Source: Melioribacter sp051488685
GTDB lineage: Bacteria; Bacteroidota; Ignavibacteria; Ignavibacteriales; Melioribacteraceae
Direction of reading: 5' to 3'
DNA length: 64,000 nucleotides
Assembly: GCF_051488685.1 (NCBI RefSeq)
Contig: NZ_JBPSEH010000003.1
Span: 186,001-250,000, forward strand
Under the pieces are notes generated by a model, which was given only the letters and a program-made list of their open reading frames with translations, did no database searches and was not told the origin of the DNA. Shown here one piece after another: positions 53,187 to 62,208 of the stretch (positions are counted from its first letter, which is position 1; every line of letters starts with the position of its first letter). Position numbers and translations under genes: made by a program.

Positions 53187-53621
53187 CTAACCGTAAGCTA
53201 ATCTTAATTCCTTTTCTTTTAATGTCGGTTTGGTAAATTCTCCCCACTCACGTGTATTACAAGTATTCAGTTTAGTGTGAACGCGATAATATTTTTCGGG
53301 TACAGGATATGTTCCAACAACAACTTTCAAACCGTATTTGATTTCAATAGACTTCTTAATGTATCCTACATAAGGGCACAAAGGGTAGCCGACAACCATT
53401 CCCGTTGCAAAGTGAATAATTTCAGCGTCGTTCTTTTTCATTTCCTCCGATGCATACTCTATATTTTCGCCGGGGCAGCCGCCGCAGGTTGTGTAACTGA
53501 CAAGTTCTACATCTCTATCTTTATATACCTGGAAGGCTCCTGCTCTTTCTTTAATAGATCTTAAGCATTTTCCGCCAGTACAATTTTTATATCTGTCGCA
53601 AATTATTATTCCTATTTTCAC
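53187..53621 (-). CDS. CGGC-domain protein
   Basis: This 144-residue Cys-rich protein has IICDRYKNCTGGKCLRSI, the signature SYTTCGGCPGENIEYA near residue 45-60, and GYPLCPYVGYIKK with a later NTCNTREW. The CGGC family is predicted to bind metal, possibly heavy metals or an Fe-S cluster; the function is not known. The ATG follows the octaheme cytochrome gene and is 30 bases before the radical SAM gene. Confidence 0.85.
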   Translation of the reverse strand: MKIGIIICDRYKNCTGGKCLRSIKERAGAFQVYKDRDVELVSYTTCGGCPGENIEYASEEMKKNDAEIIHFATGMVVGYPLCPYVGYIKKSIEIKYGLKVVVGTYPVPEKYYRVHTKLNTCNTREWGEFTKPTLKEKELRLAYG

Positions 53622-53663
53622 TTGCTGTCCAACAGCTATCTCATCCTTAATTTCTATTTTATG

Positions 53664-55031
53664 TTATTTACTTTCGTCAAGCTTTCTTCCTTTAATTTTT
53701 CTCGGATCGCCTTTGTATCCAAGTTCTTTCCAATCCAAACGTCCGTTTGTGCTATGGCAGTCTTTGCACTTTAAGGCTTCTTCTTTTGGCGCAACCATGT
53801 GATTAATCGGCCAATACATTTCGGTCTCAATAAAATCATAGTTGCCTGAGTAATCGAGATTAACTTCTTTCATCCCGATTTTTGCTGCTTTATTCCAATC
53901 ATAAGTTTTCCAATAGCCATCTTCACCATAAAGTTTTGGAACAATCAAATACTTGTTTTGAGGATCGTAAATTTGCTTGCCGCGCATAACCTTGAATGGT
54001 GCAATTTTAGCTTTAGGGTCTTTTATATTTCCATTAGGTTTATTTAATGCTAAGATTTTCCCGGATTCAATTTTGTCCCCAATCTTATAATACGAAGCGC
54101 TTCCGTTATACCATTTATAAGTAGGTATAACATTTTTTGCCCACCGGAATTCGCCTTTCATTTTATTATAAGTCTCTTCACCAAATTCGTCTTTTGGTTG
54201 GGTTTTATCCTCGCCAGCTTTTGACCAATCCCACCAAACTTTAGTTGGCCTTACTTTTGCGAATACAGGAATATGGCAAGTTTTACACGCAACGGAATTT
54301 GAATGTCTATCAATTAGTTTGTATTTATGAATTGCGCCTTCGTGGCAATCGGTACAATAAATATGATTTTGACCAGCCGCCATTGAACCGTGGCTTGCGC
54401 CTTTAATCACATGCCCGGTCGATGAATGACATTCGTGGCATTGAAAATCAAGTTTACCCATATGAACATCAGTTTCTGGTGCCGGCTCATATAAACTGTC
54501 GTCCAAGTCGCCGTGCTTAACTCCGGTTCCACCTCCGCCGTCGAAGTGGCAGGTTCCGCAGTTTTTGCGAGTTGGTTTGCCTACACTTTGAGCAGAGACC
54601 AACAAATCAACCTTTGGATCGGGCATCCCCGCTCCGGTCGGTGTTTTTTTGTAAGTACCCGATAAATCATGACACACAAGGCAGTCAACATTTTTTTCGT
54701 TATTGAAATCGTAATTTGAATCTTTCCAGCCATAACCAATATGACAACTCGTGCAGCGCGGATAATTTGAAGGTAATGCTATGCAAAAGTTATTTATAAA
54801 GTTACGTTTTCCCATTTGCAATGTGTCGTTGTTTGCATCGACAAACTTTTCGTCAAGCCACGTCCAATGGCTTGTTTTCATAATTTCTTTTGCAGAAGAT
54901 TCATGACACGTTAAACATTGTTCGGTTACTTCCTGGGGATTTGAAAACGGGCCTTCAATCATGTCCTTATGAGATTGAGCAAAAAGAAAAACACTGCAAA
55001 AGAAAAAAAACAGAATTATTTTATTATTCAT
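53664..55031 (-). CDS. otr-like: octaheme c-type cytochrome, tetrathionate reductase (OTR) family
   Basis: A Sec signal (MNNKIILFFFFCSVFLFAQ) precedes 435 residues with eight CxxCH heme sites: CLTCH near 39, then CTSCH, CLVCH, CGTCH, CHECH, CTDCH, CKTCH and a late CKDCH after a long heme-free C-terminal stretch. Number, spacing and length match the OTR family of Shewanella, a periplasmic enzyme that can reduce tetrathionate and also nitrite or hydroxylamine in vitro. It stands between the TauE exporter and CGGC genes. The physiological substrate is not certain. Confidence 0.92.
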   Translation of the reverse strand: MNNKIILFFFFCSVFLFAQSHKDMIEGPFSNPQEVTEQCLTCHESSAKEIMKTSHWTWLDEKFVDANNDTLQMGKRNFINNFCIALPSNYPRCTSCHIGYGWKDSNYDFNNEKNVDCLVCHDLSGTYKKTPTGAGMPDPKVDLLVSAQSVGKPTRKNCGTCHFDGGGGTGVKHGDLDDSLYEPAPETDVHMGKLDFQCHECHSSTGHVIKGASHGSMAAGQNHIYCTDCHEGAIHKYKLIDRHSNSVACKTCHIPVFAKVRPTKVWWDWSKAGEDKTQPKDEFGEETYNKMKGEFRWAKNVIPTYKWYNGSASYYKIGDKIESGKILALNKPNGNIKDPKAKIAPFKVMRGKQIYDPQNKYLIVPKLYGEDGYWKTYDWNKAAKIGMKEVNLDYSGNYDFIETEMYWPINHMVAPKEEALKCKDCHSTNGRLDWKELGYKGDPRKIKGRKLDESK

Positions 55032-55066
55032 ACATGTTCCAATTTTTAAACTACTGTGTTCTCACT

Positions 55067-55858
55067 TTAAAAAACATTGTGCGCCATAATTACTGCTGCA
55101 ATAAATGTTGTAAATGCAAATAGAGTCTTCAACATTTTTGGTTTAGTTTTTAAGGCAATACTACCGCCAAGAACACCACCTATAACTCCGCCTATTGCAA
55201 GAGGAATTGCTAAACGGTAATCAAAATGACCTTTGACTGCATGCCCTAAAAATCCGGTTAATGCCGATATTGATATTAATGTACTTGCAGTGGCTACGGC
55301 ATTCTTCATTGGCACGTTACATGAAAGTACAAGCAGAGGGACAATGAATGAACCACCTGAAATGCCGACCATACCGGCTACTAATCCAAATATAAATATA
55401 GCGGGTACAATTAAAATTAAATTAAGCGGATAGATAACCGATTCGTCAAAAGATTTAATATTCCAATACATCCATCCAGTTTTTAATACTTGGTCTACCT
55501 CTTTGTTAATTGGCACCAACATTAAAACTGCTATTAGAAATAAGAACGCTGAAAGGATCAATTTAAGTATTCTTCCGTCCACATAATCTGAAAAGAAACC
55601 TCCAATAAAGGCTGAAACACCTATAAGCACTCCTACAAAAACGACCAACTTCCATTCAACAAACTTTTTCTTTCCGAAAACAAGCATTGCAAAAAATGCT
55701 GCTGTAAATAATATAAACTGTCCGGTGCTTGCTGCTATATGCGTTTCTGTACCCGATAGGATAAGTGTAATTACAAAAAAATTACCTCCACCATGTCCTG
55801 TCATAGTCATAAAAACAGATATTAATAAAATGATTAGCGTTAACAAAATTACATTCAT
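55067..55858 (-). CDS. TauE/SafE-family anion exporter
   Basis: 263 residues with about eight membrane helices form two TauE repeats. HGGGNFFVITLILSGTETHIAASTGQF near 22 and GLVAGMVGISGGSFIVPLLVLSCNVPMKNAVATAS near 160 are the usual repeat signatures. Members export sulfite or sulfonates or import related anions. Position between OTR cytochrome and rhodanese supports a role with sulfur oxyanions; inferred. Confidence 0.88.
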   Translation of the reverse strand: MNVILLTLIILLISVFMTMTGHGGGNFFVITLILSGTETHIAASTGQFILFTAAFFAMLVFGKKKFVEWKLVVFVGVLIGVSAFIGGFFSDYVDGRILKLILSAFLFLIAVLMLVPINKEVDQVLKTGWMYWNIKSFDESVIYPLNLILIVPAIFIFGLVAGMVGISGGSFIVPLLVLSCNVPMKNAVATASTLISISALTGFLGHAVKGHFDYRLAIPLAIGGVIGGVLGGSIALKTKPKMLKTLFAFTTFIAAVIMAHNVF

Positions 55859-55860
55859 TT

Positions 55861-56256
55861 TTATCTCTCCTTATAGACATGCTTAAAGATCTTCCCCGGC
55901 ATTAAAGTCTCTATAAGCTGGGTATATCCTCCGTCGAGCATTTTAACATTTTCAATGCCCTTACTTTTAAGATAAGCAAATGCGATAGCGCTTCTGACGC
56001 CGCTTGAACAAAATACGCCGATAAATTTATCCTTAGGCAATTCACCTAATCTTGACGGGAGTTCATGAAAAGGTATTTCTATTACCTGAAAATGGTGTTT
56101 TAATTTTAGTTTAATTGTTGCTGTTTCCTCTTCTGCCCTTACATCCAAGAGTACTGAGTCATCTTTTTTAAAAAATGATTCAGCATCGATTTTGTGCTGG
56201 CCTGTTCCCCAAAACCAGAAGTCCATGCTAACGATTACTTTTTCCAGTTCACTCAT
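55861..56256 (-). CDS. single-domain rhodanese
   Basis: This 131-residue domain has VLLDVRAEEE near 35, the active-site loop GVFCSSGVRSAIA with catalytic Cys near 86 and NVKMLDGGYTQLIE. It transfers sulfane sulfur between thiosulfate-like donors and thiols. It lies 2 bases before the TauE gene and 28 after mrp, so the three form one transcript. Confidence 0.9.
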   Translation of the reverse strand: MSELEKVIVSMDFWFWGTGQHKIDAESFFKKDDSVLLDVRAEEETATIKLKLKHHFQVIEIPFHELPSRLGELPKDKFIGVFCSSGVRSAIAFAYLKSKGIENVKMLDGGYTQLIETLMPGKIFKHVYKER

Positions 56257-56284
56257 ACTTACTTATTTCCCCTTCAGCAAATGG

Positions 56285-57115
56285 TCAATTTATTTTTGTT
56301 TCTTTTTTATAATGTTCTTCAATCAGATTTACAATTGATTTAAAGGCATTTGTTACTTCGCATTTTGGTTTTTCAAGAACAATAGGTTTGCCTTTATCAC
56401 CAAGAATACGCGCGTCAATATTAATTGGAATTGAACCAAGGAATGGTAGTTCATATTTATTCGCTAATTTTTCTCCGCCGCCAGTTCCAAAGATTTCAAT
56501 TACCGCATTGCAATGAGGGCAAACAAAGCCGGCCATATTTTCAACTACTCCTATAAATGGAATTTCAAGTTCCTTAGCCATATTAATAGCTCGCTCTGCA
56601 TCAATAACAGAAACTTCCTGAGGGGTAGTAACAATAACAGCACAGTCAGGTTTCATTTCTTGTGCAATAGTCAAAATTTCATCACCAGTTCCCGGAGGAA
56701 GGTCTGCTATTAAATAATCAAGTTCACCCCATTCAACATCGGCAAGAAATTGATTTATTACTTTTGATCTCATCGGTCCACGCCAGATAACTGGCTGTCC
56801 ATTTCGTATCAAGGATGCTATAGAAATCATTTTTGTACCGTATTTTTCGAAAGGAATCATTTTTGAATCCAGAACAATAAGTTCACTGTCAACGCCAAGC
56901 ATTTTTGCGACATTAGGACCTGTAATATCAGCATCGAGAATTCCGGTTGAAAACCCGTCAAGCTGTAAAGAGTAAGCGATGTTAACGCTAACTGTTGTTT
57001 TACCAACACCACCTTTACCGCTGAAAACAGCAATACGATGTTTTATTTTTGATATGTTTTCATTAATTCTTTTTTGTTCTTCTTCAAATGCTTTTAATTT
57101 TTCTTGCTCTGTCAT
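56285..57115 (-). CDS. mrp: Mrp/NBP35-family Fe-S carrier ATPase
   Basis: Walker A is VFSGKGGVGKTTVSVNIAYSL near residue 30. WRGPMRSKVINQFLADV follows, then the hallmark LIADLPPGTGDEILTIAQEM near 135, and a C-terminal CPHCNAVIEIFG metal-binding Cys pair near 205. There is no N-terminal DUF59 domain, so it is the short form (276 residues). It assembles or transfers Fe-S clusters, consistent with the many Fe-S proteins around it. Confidence 0.92.
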   Translation of the reverse strand: MTEQEKLKAFEEEQKRINENISKIKHRIAVFSGKGGVGKTTVSVNIAYSLQLDGFSTGILDADITGPNVAKMLGVDSELIVLDSKMIPFEKYGTKMISIASLIRNGQPVIWRGPMRSKVINQFLADVEWGELDYLIADLPPGTGDEILTIAQEMKPDCAVIVTTPQEVSVIDAERAINMAKELEIPFIGVVENMAGFVCPHCNAVIEIFGTGGGEKLANKYELPFLGSIPINIDARILGDKGKPIVLEKPKCEVTNAFKSIVNLIEEHYKKETKIN

Positions 57116-57141
57116 TTTAGCTCCCCTAATTATGCATATAA

Positions 57142-57483
57142 TTATTTATACCATTTCTTAATTGCATCTGCAGTTGCGTTAATAATAGGGTAGGCAATAG
57201 GCGATGCCGTTAACAAAGGATGCGTGCCTATCTGTAAATTATTAATATCGATATCTGTCATTTTATTTAATATCATAACGGAAATTATGTTAATCATCTC
57301 GCCAACCGAGTCGCCTCCCATAATTTGTGCACCCATTAAAGTGTGGGAGTAAGTCGAAAAAATTAATTTAACAGTAATTTCCGAAGCACCCGGTAATTTA
57401 GCTGGATAAGTATTTTTTGCCGATAGTGCACACGTAACACCGGCAGGTCCTCCTCCAACTATTACAACATCGTACTGCATCAT
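57142..57483 (-). pseudogene. internally deleted pyridine-nucleotide-disulfide oxidoreductase
   Basis: Only 113 residues remain. The N-terminus is an FAD Rossmann motif (DVVIVGGGPAGVTCALSAKN), and within a few residues the frame passes to the C-terminal dimerisation domain (GASEITVKLIFSTYSHTLMG...NLQIGTHPLLTASPIAYPII). Family members (NADH oxidase / CoA-disulfide reductase type) have about 440 residues, so some 330 residues, including the redox Cys and NAD domain, are gone in frame. It keeps an ATG and ribosome site and may still be translated, but cannot be a normal enzyme. Confidence 0.8.
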
Positions 57484-57519
57484 TTTCTCCTCTGGAATTG
57501 ATTTCCTTTTTTTAATTAT

Positions 57520-59166
57520 TTATGAGTTAATATGTTCGTTTTGTTTAACATTATCGGGCGCAATTTGATAAAAAGCACTTAACTGTCTAATCAATTTCTG
57601 TAATTCTTTGCAATCGGGTAGTAAGGCCACATCAGAAATTTTATCTGTCGGCATTTTTTGAATAAGCCTGTCATATAAATCTTCAACTTCATCTTCCGCC
57701 AATTGAAGCGTAAGACCAATATGATCATAAATGTCCTGTCCAATTTTTTTCAACTCTTTTTTTGTATTCAATTCATTAACAATAACTTTTTTGAAAATTG
57801 ATAGTGTTTCGCAGATTTCAGCGGGCTCGAATCCTTCAGCGAATCTTTTTAATGCAATTTCGTCGATATATTGAATCATCAAACTTCTATCGCCGCTTCG
57901 TACTGTAGCCATAAGCAAATGGTAAAGTGTGCTTATATAGCATTGGAAATCATCCGGGTCCAACTGATTGTAACGCTCAAACTTTAATCGATTTTCAGGG
58001 GCTTTAATTTTCGAGATTATTATTTGCAGTATCGCCTCCTTCATTTCGGATAGGGTTTTGTAAATGATCAGATTTATTCTTCTTGCAACGCGATGCATTG
58101 CCACTTCGTTTTTCAATCGCCATTCATCCGGGTGACTTTTTAATTTTTCTAACAGAAACAAAAGTCGCCTTGCTATATGATATCTTTTTGCCGGCTCCCA
58201 GCCGAGTCTTTCACGAGTATAGCTTGCATCCACGTTCAATTTTTTGTCGATGTATTTTATCATCCAGAATTTTTCAAACGGTTCTTCACAAAATAAATGT
58301 AAATGCCTGAGCAACTTTATGAATGCTAAGCCGGGGTAAGCTAAGAGTTTGGGAATGTAAATAGGTTTAAATGTCTTACCGTAAAAATAAGACGTTGTTA
58401 TTTCATACAATTCTTTGTGTGAACTTGAACCATCAGGGCTAGCGTTAAAAATTTCGAATCTTCCCAAATCATTACTCTTCTTTATTATTGTTTTAATTAA
58501 AGAAACAATATCCTGAACGTGTATATAAGGTATTGCAGATTCACCCTTGCCAGCAAGCATTCTCGAATCAATTTTACGAGAAAGCCATCTAGAAATAAAT
58601 TTATAAAGGGGGGCATACTCACACCAATCGCTGTAAACAGCAGCAAATCTTATAACCGAACATGGGAAGTAATTTGAGTAGGTTTTTACTAAGCTTTCGC
58701 CAATTTTTTTGCTTCGAGCATAAGCGAAATCTGCATCGGGCGTGGAGTTTTCATTTACCGCCTCGCCTTCCTTCGGGAAGTTGCATGCTGCAAGGGAACT
58801 CGCAAATAAAAATCTTTTAACGTTGATGGCTCTTGCAAATTCTAAGGTATTTTTCGTGCCGTCTATATTTGTGCGCTGATATTCTATATTGTCTTTGTAA
58901 GTGAAATCGTAAAACGCTGCAAGGTGTATTACAAAATCCGCACCACCTCGTTCATTTATAAATCTTGTTACTTCATTGAGCGTCTGATTATCTGCAATGT
59001 CGCATTGGATCCAGTTTATATTTTTATGATAAGGGATATTCGCTTCCTTTCTCGACCTTCTCGCAATAGCATAAATCGTAAATTCATCTTTCATACTTTC
59101 GAGAAGAGTACGACCGATAAATCCACTTGCGCCGGTAATTACGATTGAATGATTGTTATTCATCAC
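57520..59166 (-). CDS. NAD-dependent epimerase with a large helical C-terminal extension
   Basis: Residues 1-330 form an extended SDR: nucleotide loop GASGFIGRTLLESM, VIHLAAFYDF, active-site DFAYARSKKIGE (Tyr-x-x-x-Lys), and VIRFAAVYSDWCEYAPL. The last 200 residues (from about 340, ERLGWEPAKRYHIARRLLF) are alpha-helical with no recognised domain and many charged residues. It overlaps the downstream small membrane protein's frame region. The sugar substrate is unknown; the extension is unusual for the family. Confidence 0.82.
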   Translation of the reverse strand: MMNNNHSIVITGASGFIGRTLLESMKDEFTIYAIARRSRKEANIPYHKNINWIQCDIADNQTLNEVTRFINERGGADFVIHLAAFYDFTYKDNIEYQRTNIDGTKNTLEFARAINVKRFLFASSLAACNFPKEGEAVNENSTPDADFAYARSKKIGESLVKTYSNYFPCSVIRFAAVYSDWCEYAPLYKFISRWLSRKIDSRMLAGKGESAIPYIHVQDIVSLIKTIIKKSNDLGRFEIFNASPDGSSSHKELYEITTSYFYGKTFKPIYIPKLLAYPGLAFIKLLRHLHLFCEEPFEKFWMIKYIDKKLNVDASYTRERLGWEPAKRYHIARRLLFLLEKLKSHPDEWRLKNEVAMHRVARRINLIIYKTLSEMKEAILQIIISKIKAPENRLKFERYNQLDPDDFQCYISTLYHLLMATVRSGDRSLMIQYIDEIALKRFAEGFEPAEICETLSIFKKVIVNELNTKKELKKIGQDIYDHIGLTLQLAEDEVEDLYDRLIQKMPTDKISDVALLPDCKELQKLIRQLSAFYQIAPDNVKQNEHINS

Positions 59167-59563
59167 TCATTTCTTCTCTATTCTTCGTTTTATCGAAAAG
59201 AAACAGAATAATTATTCCCATTAAGAAATCAGACACACCAGATATTATTATTAATGCAAGAGACGTTACAAATATCCAATAGCTTAATAGAAATACGGTA
59301 GCAATAAATTTTACAATAATTGAAAAGATAATTAAGCATTCAAAACGTTTGGGATTATATGCAGATAATGCATAACCTACAGCTATTGCAATATGAAAAA
59401 CACCACCCTGCGCACGAAAAAATCTTTCATTGCAACTTGTATATCCCATAAACTCCACAAGCGAACCGGGCATAATTATTAATCCAATTCCTACGAGCAA
59501 CGAATGTAAAGCAACAAGCCAGAGAAAAACTGACAACAGTTTATTATAACTAATTGATTTCAT
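59156..59563 (-). CDS. small four-helix membrane protein
   Basis: From ATG 59563 the protein has 135 residues with four membrane helices (VFLWLVALHSLLVGIGLIIM near 12-31 and three more). The motif ERFFRAQGGVFHIAIAVGYALSAYNP resembles DUF4345-like membrane proteins. A longer frame to 59635 lacks a good ribosome site. Its start lies about 70 bases after the DUF89 remnant and its stop overlaps the epimerase start region. Confidence 0.6.
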   Translation of the reverse strand: MKSISYNKLLSVFLWLVALHSLLVGIGLIIMPGSLVEFMGYTSCNERFFRAQGGVFHIAIAVGYALSAYNPKRFECLIIFSIIVKFIATVFLLSYWIFVTSLALIIISGVSDFLMGIIILFLFDKTKNREEMSDE

Positions 59564-59635
59564 ATTAAAACAATTTATTTGTTTGATTATAAAGCAGAAC
59601 TTCCATTCCTTTATTATATCCACTTCTTTTTGCAA

Positions 59636-60426
59636 TTACATCGCATTTAACTTTGAAAAGAAAATAAATAGGTCGAGTCTCGTTAAGTAATGATTCGTAA
59701 TTACCCTGCCCTTTTGCAATACTATATCGGCTTTATTGTAAATTTCTAAAAATTCTGGTGTGCATTCACTCAAGTCGGTACCCGCAATAGTGCTACCACT
59801 TTCAATTACTTTACAGAGTTTATCAATTCCCAAATGTAATGCATCGTCAAATGTTATATCATTTAAAACAGGCTTTGAGCGTGTTGCAAAAACAACCTTT
59901 TTGGGAAGCAGCACGTTTATTAAAAATTTATCAAATAATGCTTCTTCGTAATTATCACCGATATAAAGAATAATATCTGCTTTTAGGTAATCTTCTCTGA
60001 ATTTATTTAAAGCAGATAAATCTATATTATTGGAAGCAATTCGGTTGATTTCATATTCAATATCGAAATCGGGATTTGCAGCAAGATCAATTATGTTGCC
60101 AATTATAGCGGCACGCATCGCTGTATTGAGTTTATCGTTAGACCCTTCAACCATCATCTTTAAAAACATGTAATACTTTTCGGCTTTCTTTAAATTATTT
60201 TCCTTTATTTTATCATAAGGATTTTCTTTGCCATAATACTTTTCTACTATTGACTGCATTTTTTTGAAAACTTGGGCGCACTATAGTCGTCATCAATTTC
60301 TAAAGCTGCTGAGCATACCTCTTTGATAATTTTAAGTTGTAAATCTTTATTCCCATTTGTAAATAGCTTAGCAGTGTTATATGCTTGTTTAATAATACAG
60401 GGTACACATGCCGGATCAAAAAACAT
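59636..60426 (-). pseudogene. DUF89-family protein interrupted by a frameshift
   Basis: The N-terminal part (60426-60247: MFFDPACVPCIIKQAYNTAKLF... YSAPKFSKKCSQ stop) and C-terminal part (60259-59636) together give one DUF89 protein. The C-terminal part contains the metal-site segments ILYIGDNYEEALFDKFL, VVFATRSKPVLNDIT and DIVLQKGRVITNHY. The frames meet at a run of seven A (TCAAAAAAATGC on the minus strand, near 60260), and a -1 shift at A-AAA-AAA fuses them exactly. Possible causes are mutation, assembly error, or true frameshifting/slippage. DUF89 proteins are metal-dependent phosphatases. Ribosome site AAAGGTG lies before ATG 60426. Confidence 0.78.
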
Positions 60427-60483
60427 TTTACGCATCACCTTTATTTGCAAACTTAATAGCCAATTTATATGCCAAAAATCCAC

Positions 60484-61169
60484 CTGGATTTTTAGTTGTT
60501 TTTCAAAGAATTATTTTAAAGAACATTGCATAAATGCAAAGTTTGAATAAGTGTATTTTATTATTGCACTAATCTTTTTATTAATTAAAGAATACGGGAT
60601 GGAAGGAGTCCAGAACCAATCTACACAAACAAAGCAGCAATTTCTGTTACAGATAGAATTGCATCTATTGGAAAATATTGCAAAATAAATAGCTCTTAAT
60701 TAAGTGGAGACAAGAATAACGGTATACGACGAGGAAGAGATAATCTCCCTCTTAGCAGTATCTTATTTACGAATTCAAGGAGCAAATTATAATTAATTCT
60801 GATTCTTTTACCGATACAAGAAATTCTGTAGATATTATAGATAAAAAAGCAAAATTAAAAACTGTTCGATTCAATAAGGTATTTATCCGTGTTTAATTGT
60901 AGATATTTTGGGGGATCGTCAGTAAACAATCGTCCAACATTTTTCTTTTCGCTTTTCTGTACTGACTATAAATTTTCGTTTCTTACACAGTCCCATTCCT
61001 ACCTATAAATAACCTGTCGTTTTCCAATAAACTATCAATCATATTTAGAATAGTAATTTTTCAGAAAAGAAATTATTAAGCCATCTGGTAAGCTTTTTTT
61101 CACATCTCCTTGTTGAGGTATTCAGACATATCTAAAAGTATTAGGCAAGTTGCTTTGAATTGATGTGCT
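60484..61169. other. gene-free decayed stretch
   Basis: About 690 bases with no convincing gene, between the DUF89 gene and a decayed PAS domain. Short open stretches occur (for example IYTNKAAISVTDRIASIGKY at 60620-60690 on the plus strand) but none has a start with a ribosome site. Confidence 0.45.
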
Positions 61170-61395
61170 AATGTTATAAATATTTTGCTATTCTGAAGAA
61201 CATTTGAAATAGGATACTCTGCTAAGTAGTATTCGAATTCTAAAATGTTCGTGCTGCATTTGTCAGTAACTTTCTACTTTTCAGAGCCGGTAATCTTTTC
61301 AGTTGTTTTATCAAAATAGAGTACCATAAATTTTTTGTTAAAAGTAATAATGCCTTCAGCCAAAGAGTCCAAGTCAAAATTTTTTTATTGCCTGT
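61170..61395 (-). pseudogene. decayed PAS domain of a sensor or regulator
   Basis: Just after the ccdA stop the minus strand reads FDLDSLAEGIITFNKKFMVL, then YFDKTTEKITGSEK, an in-frame TAG, then KVTDKCSTNILEF...YPISNVLQNSKIF. This is the order and spacing of the PAS domain found in NtrC-type regulators and sensor kinases (DSLxEGIxTINxxxxITxFNxAAExITG). Stops and loss of the rest of the protein show decay. It has no start codon of its own. Confidence 0.6.
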
Positions 61396-61407
61396 GAAGC
61401 CTATATC

Positions 61408-62109
61408 TCAGCTAACATTAGTTATTAAGTAAATACCGCCAAGTATTACAAGAACACCGCACATTCTTTTTGTCCATAAAATTGTTTTTGTGCCTTCTGA
61501 CCAATTAAGATATTGTTGAACCTTTCCGGTAAAAGTTCCAGCTCCAACTATTACAGAACAGTGTCCAATTCCAAAAGCAAGGAGGAGTAAAATTGAAAAG
61601 ATGAAATTCGTTTGTGCTGTTTGAAAAACAACACCGAGCACAGGTGCCATATAAGCAAATGTACAAGGACCGAGTGCCAACCCGAAAAGTAAACCAAGTA
61701 TCAACGCTGCAACTAATCCTCTCGTTTTTGTTTGTTTAATAACAGAATTGTTCCAGTCTAACTTTATTATATCAAGAAGGTATAATCCAACAAAAAAGAA
61801 GATAACGGCAACAAAATAGTTTCCGAATGTACCGAGATCCCCCATTAATCTACCAAGGGATGCGGTAATAAACCCAATCAAAGCTATAGTTATTAAAATT
61901 CCCAACGAGAAAACAAGTGAAATATTAAACGTTCTTCCTACGGTCATTTTCCCTTGAGAACTTATAAAGCCAACTATCAGTGGAATACTTGAAAGATGAC
62001 AGGGCGATAGCAGGATGCTGAGAACTCCCCATCCAAGGGATGCAAGTACCGCAATCCAGGCTGTCCCCATCATCGCTTCATAAAGTGCTGCGAATAAACT
62101 ATCTAACAT
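61408..62109 (-). CDS. ccdA: CcdA-type cytochrome c biogenesis / thiol transport membrane protein
   Basis: I use ATG 62109 with AGGGAAATA upstream: MLDSLFAALYEAMMGTAWIA, 233 residues and six membrane helices. The two family motifs are LLSPCHLSSIPLIVGFI near residue 32 and LALGPCTFAYMAPVLGV near 155, each with a conserved Pro-Cys. It moves electrons across the membrane to exported thioredoxins, here likely the partner at 62209-62604. The longer frame to 62196 adds residues that do not look coding. Confidence 0.9.
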   Translation of the reverse strand: MLDSLFAALYEAMMGTAWIAVLASLGWGVLSILLSPCHLSSIPLIVGFISSQGKMTVGRTFNISLVFSLGILITIALIGFITASLGRLMGDLGTFGNYFVAVIFFFVGLYLLDIIKLDWNNSVIKQTKTRGLVAALILGLLFGLALGPCTFAYMAPVLGVVFQTAQTNFIFSILLLLAFGIGHCSVIVGAGTFTGKVQQYLNWSEGTKTILWTKRMCGVLVILGGIYLITNVS

Positions 62110-62208
62110 TATTTCCCTTTTTTTATTTAATATTGTTATTGCAGGTGTAGTAATCTCTAATATTTCAAGACTGCTTAGGCTCAAACACTCCAGCAATGGT
62201 AGTCATGT

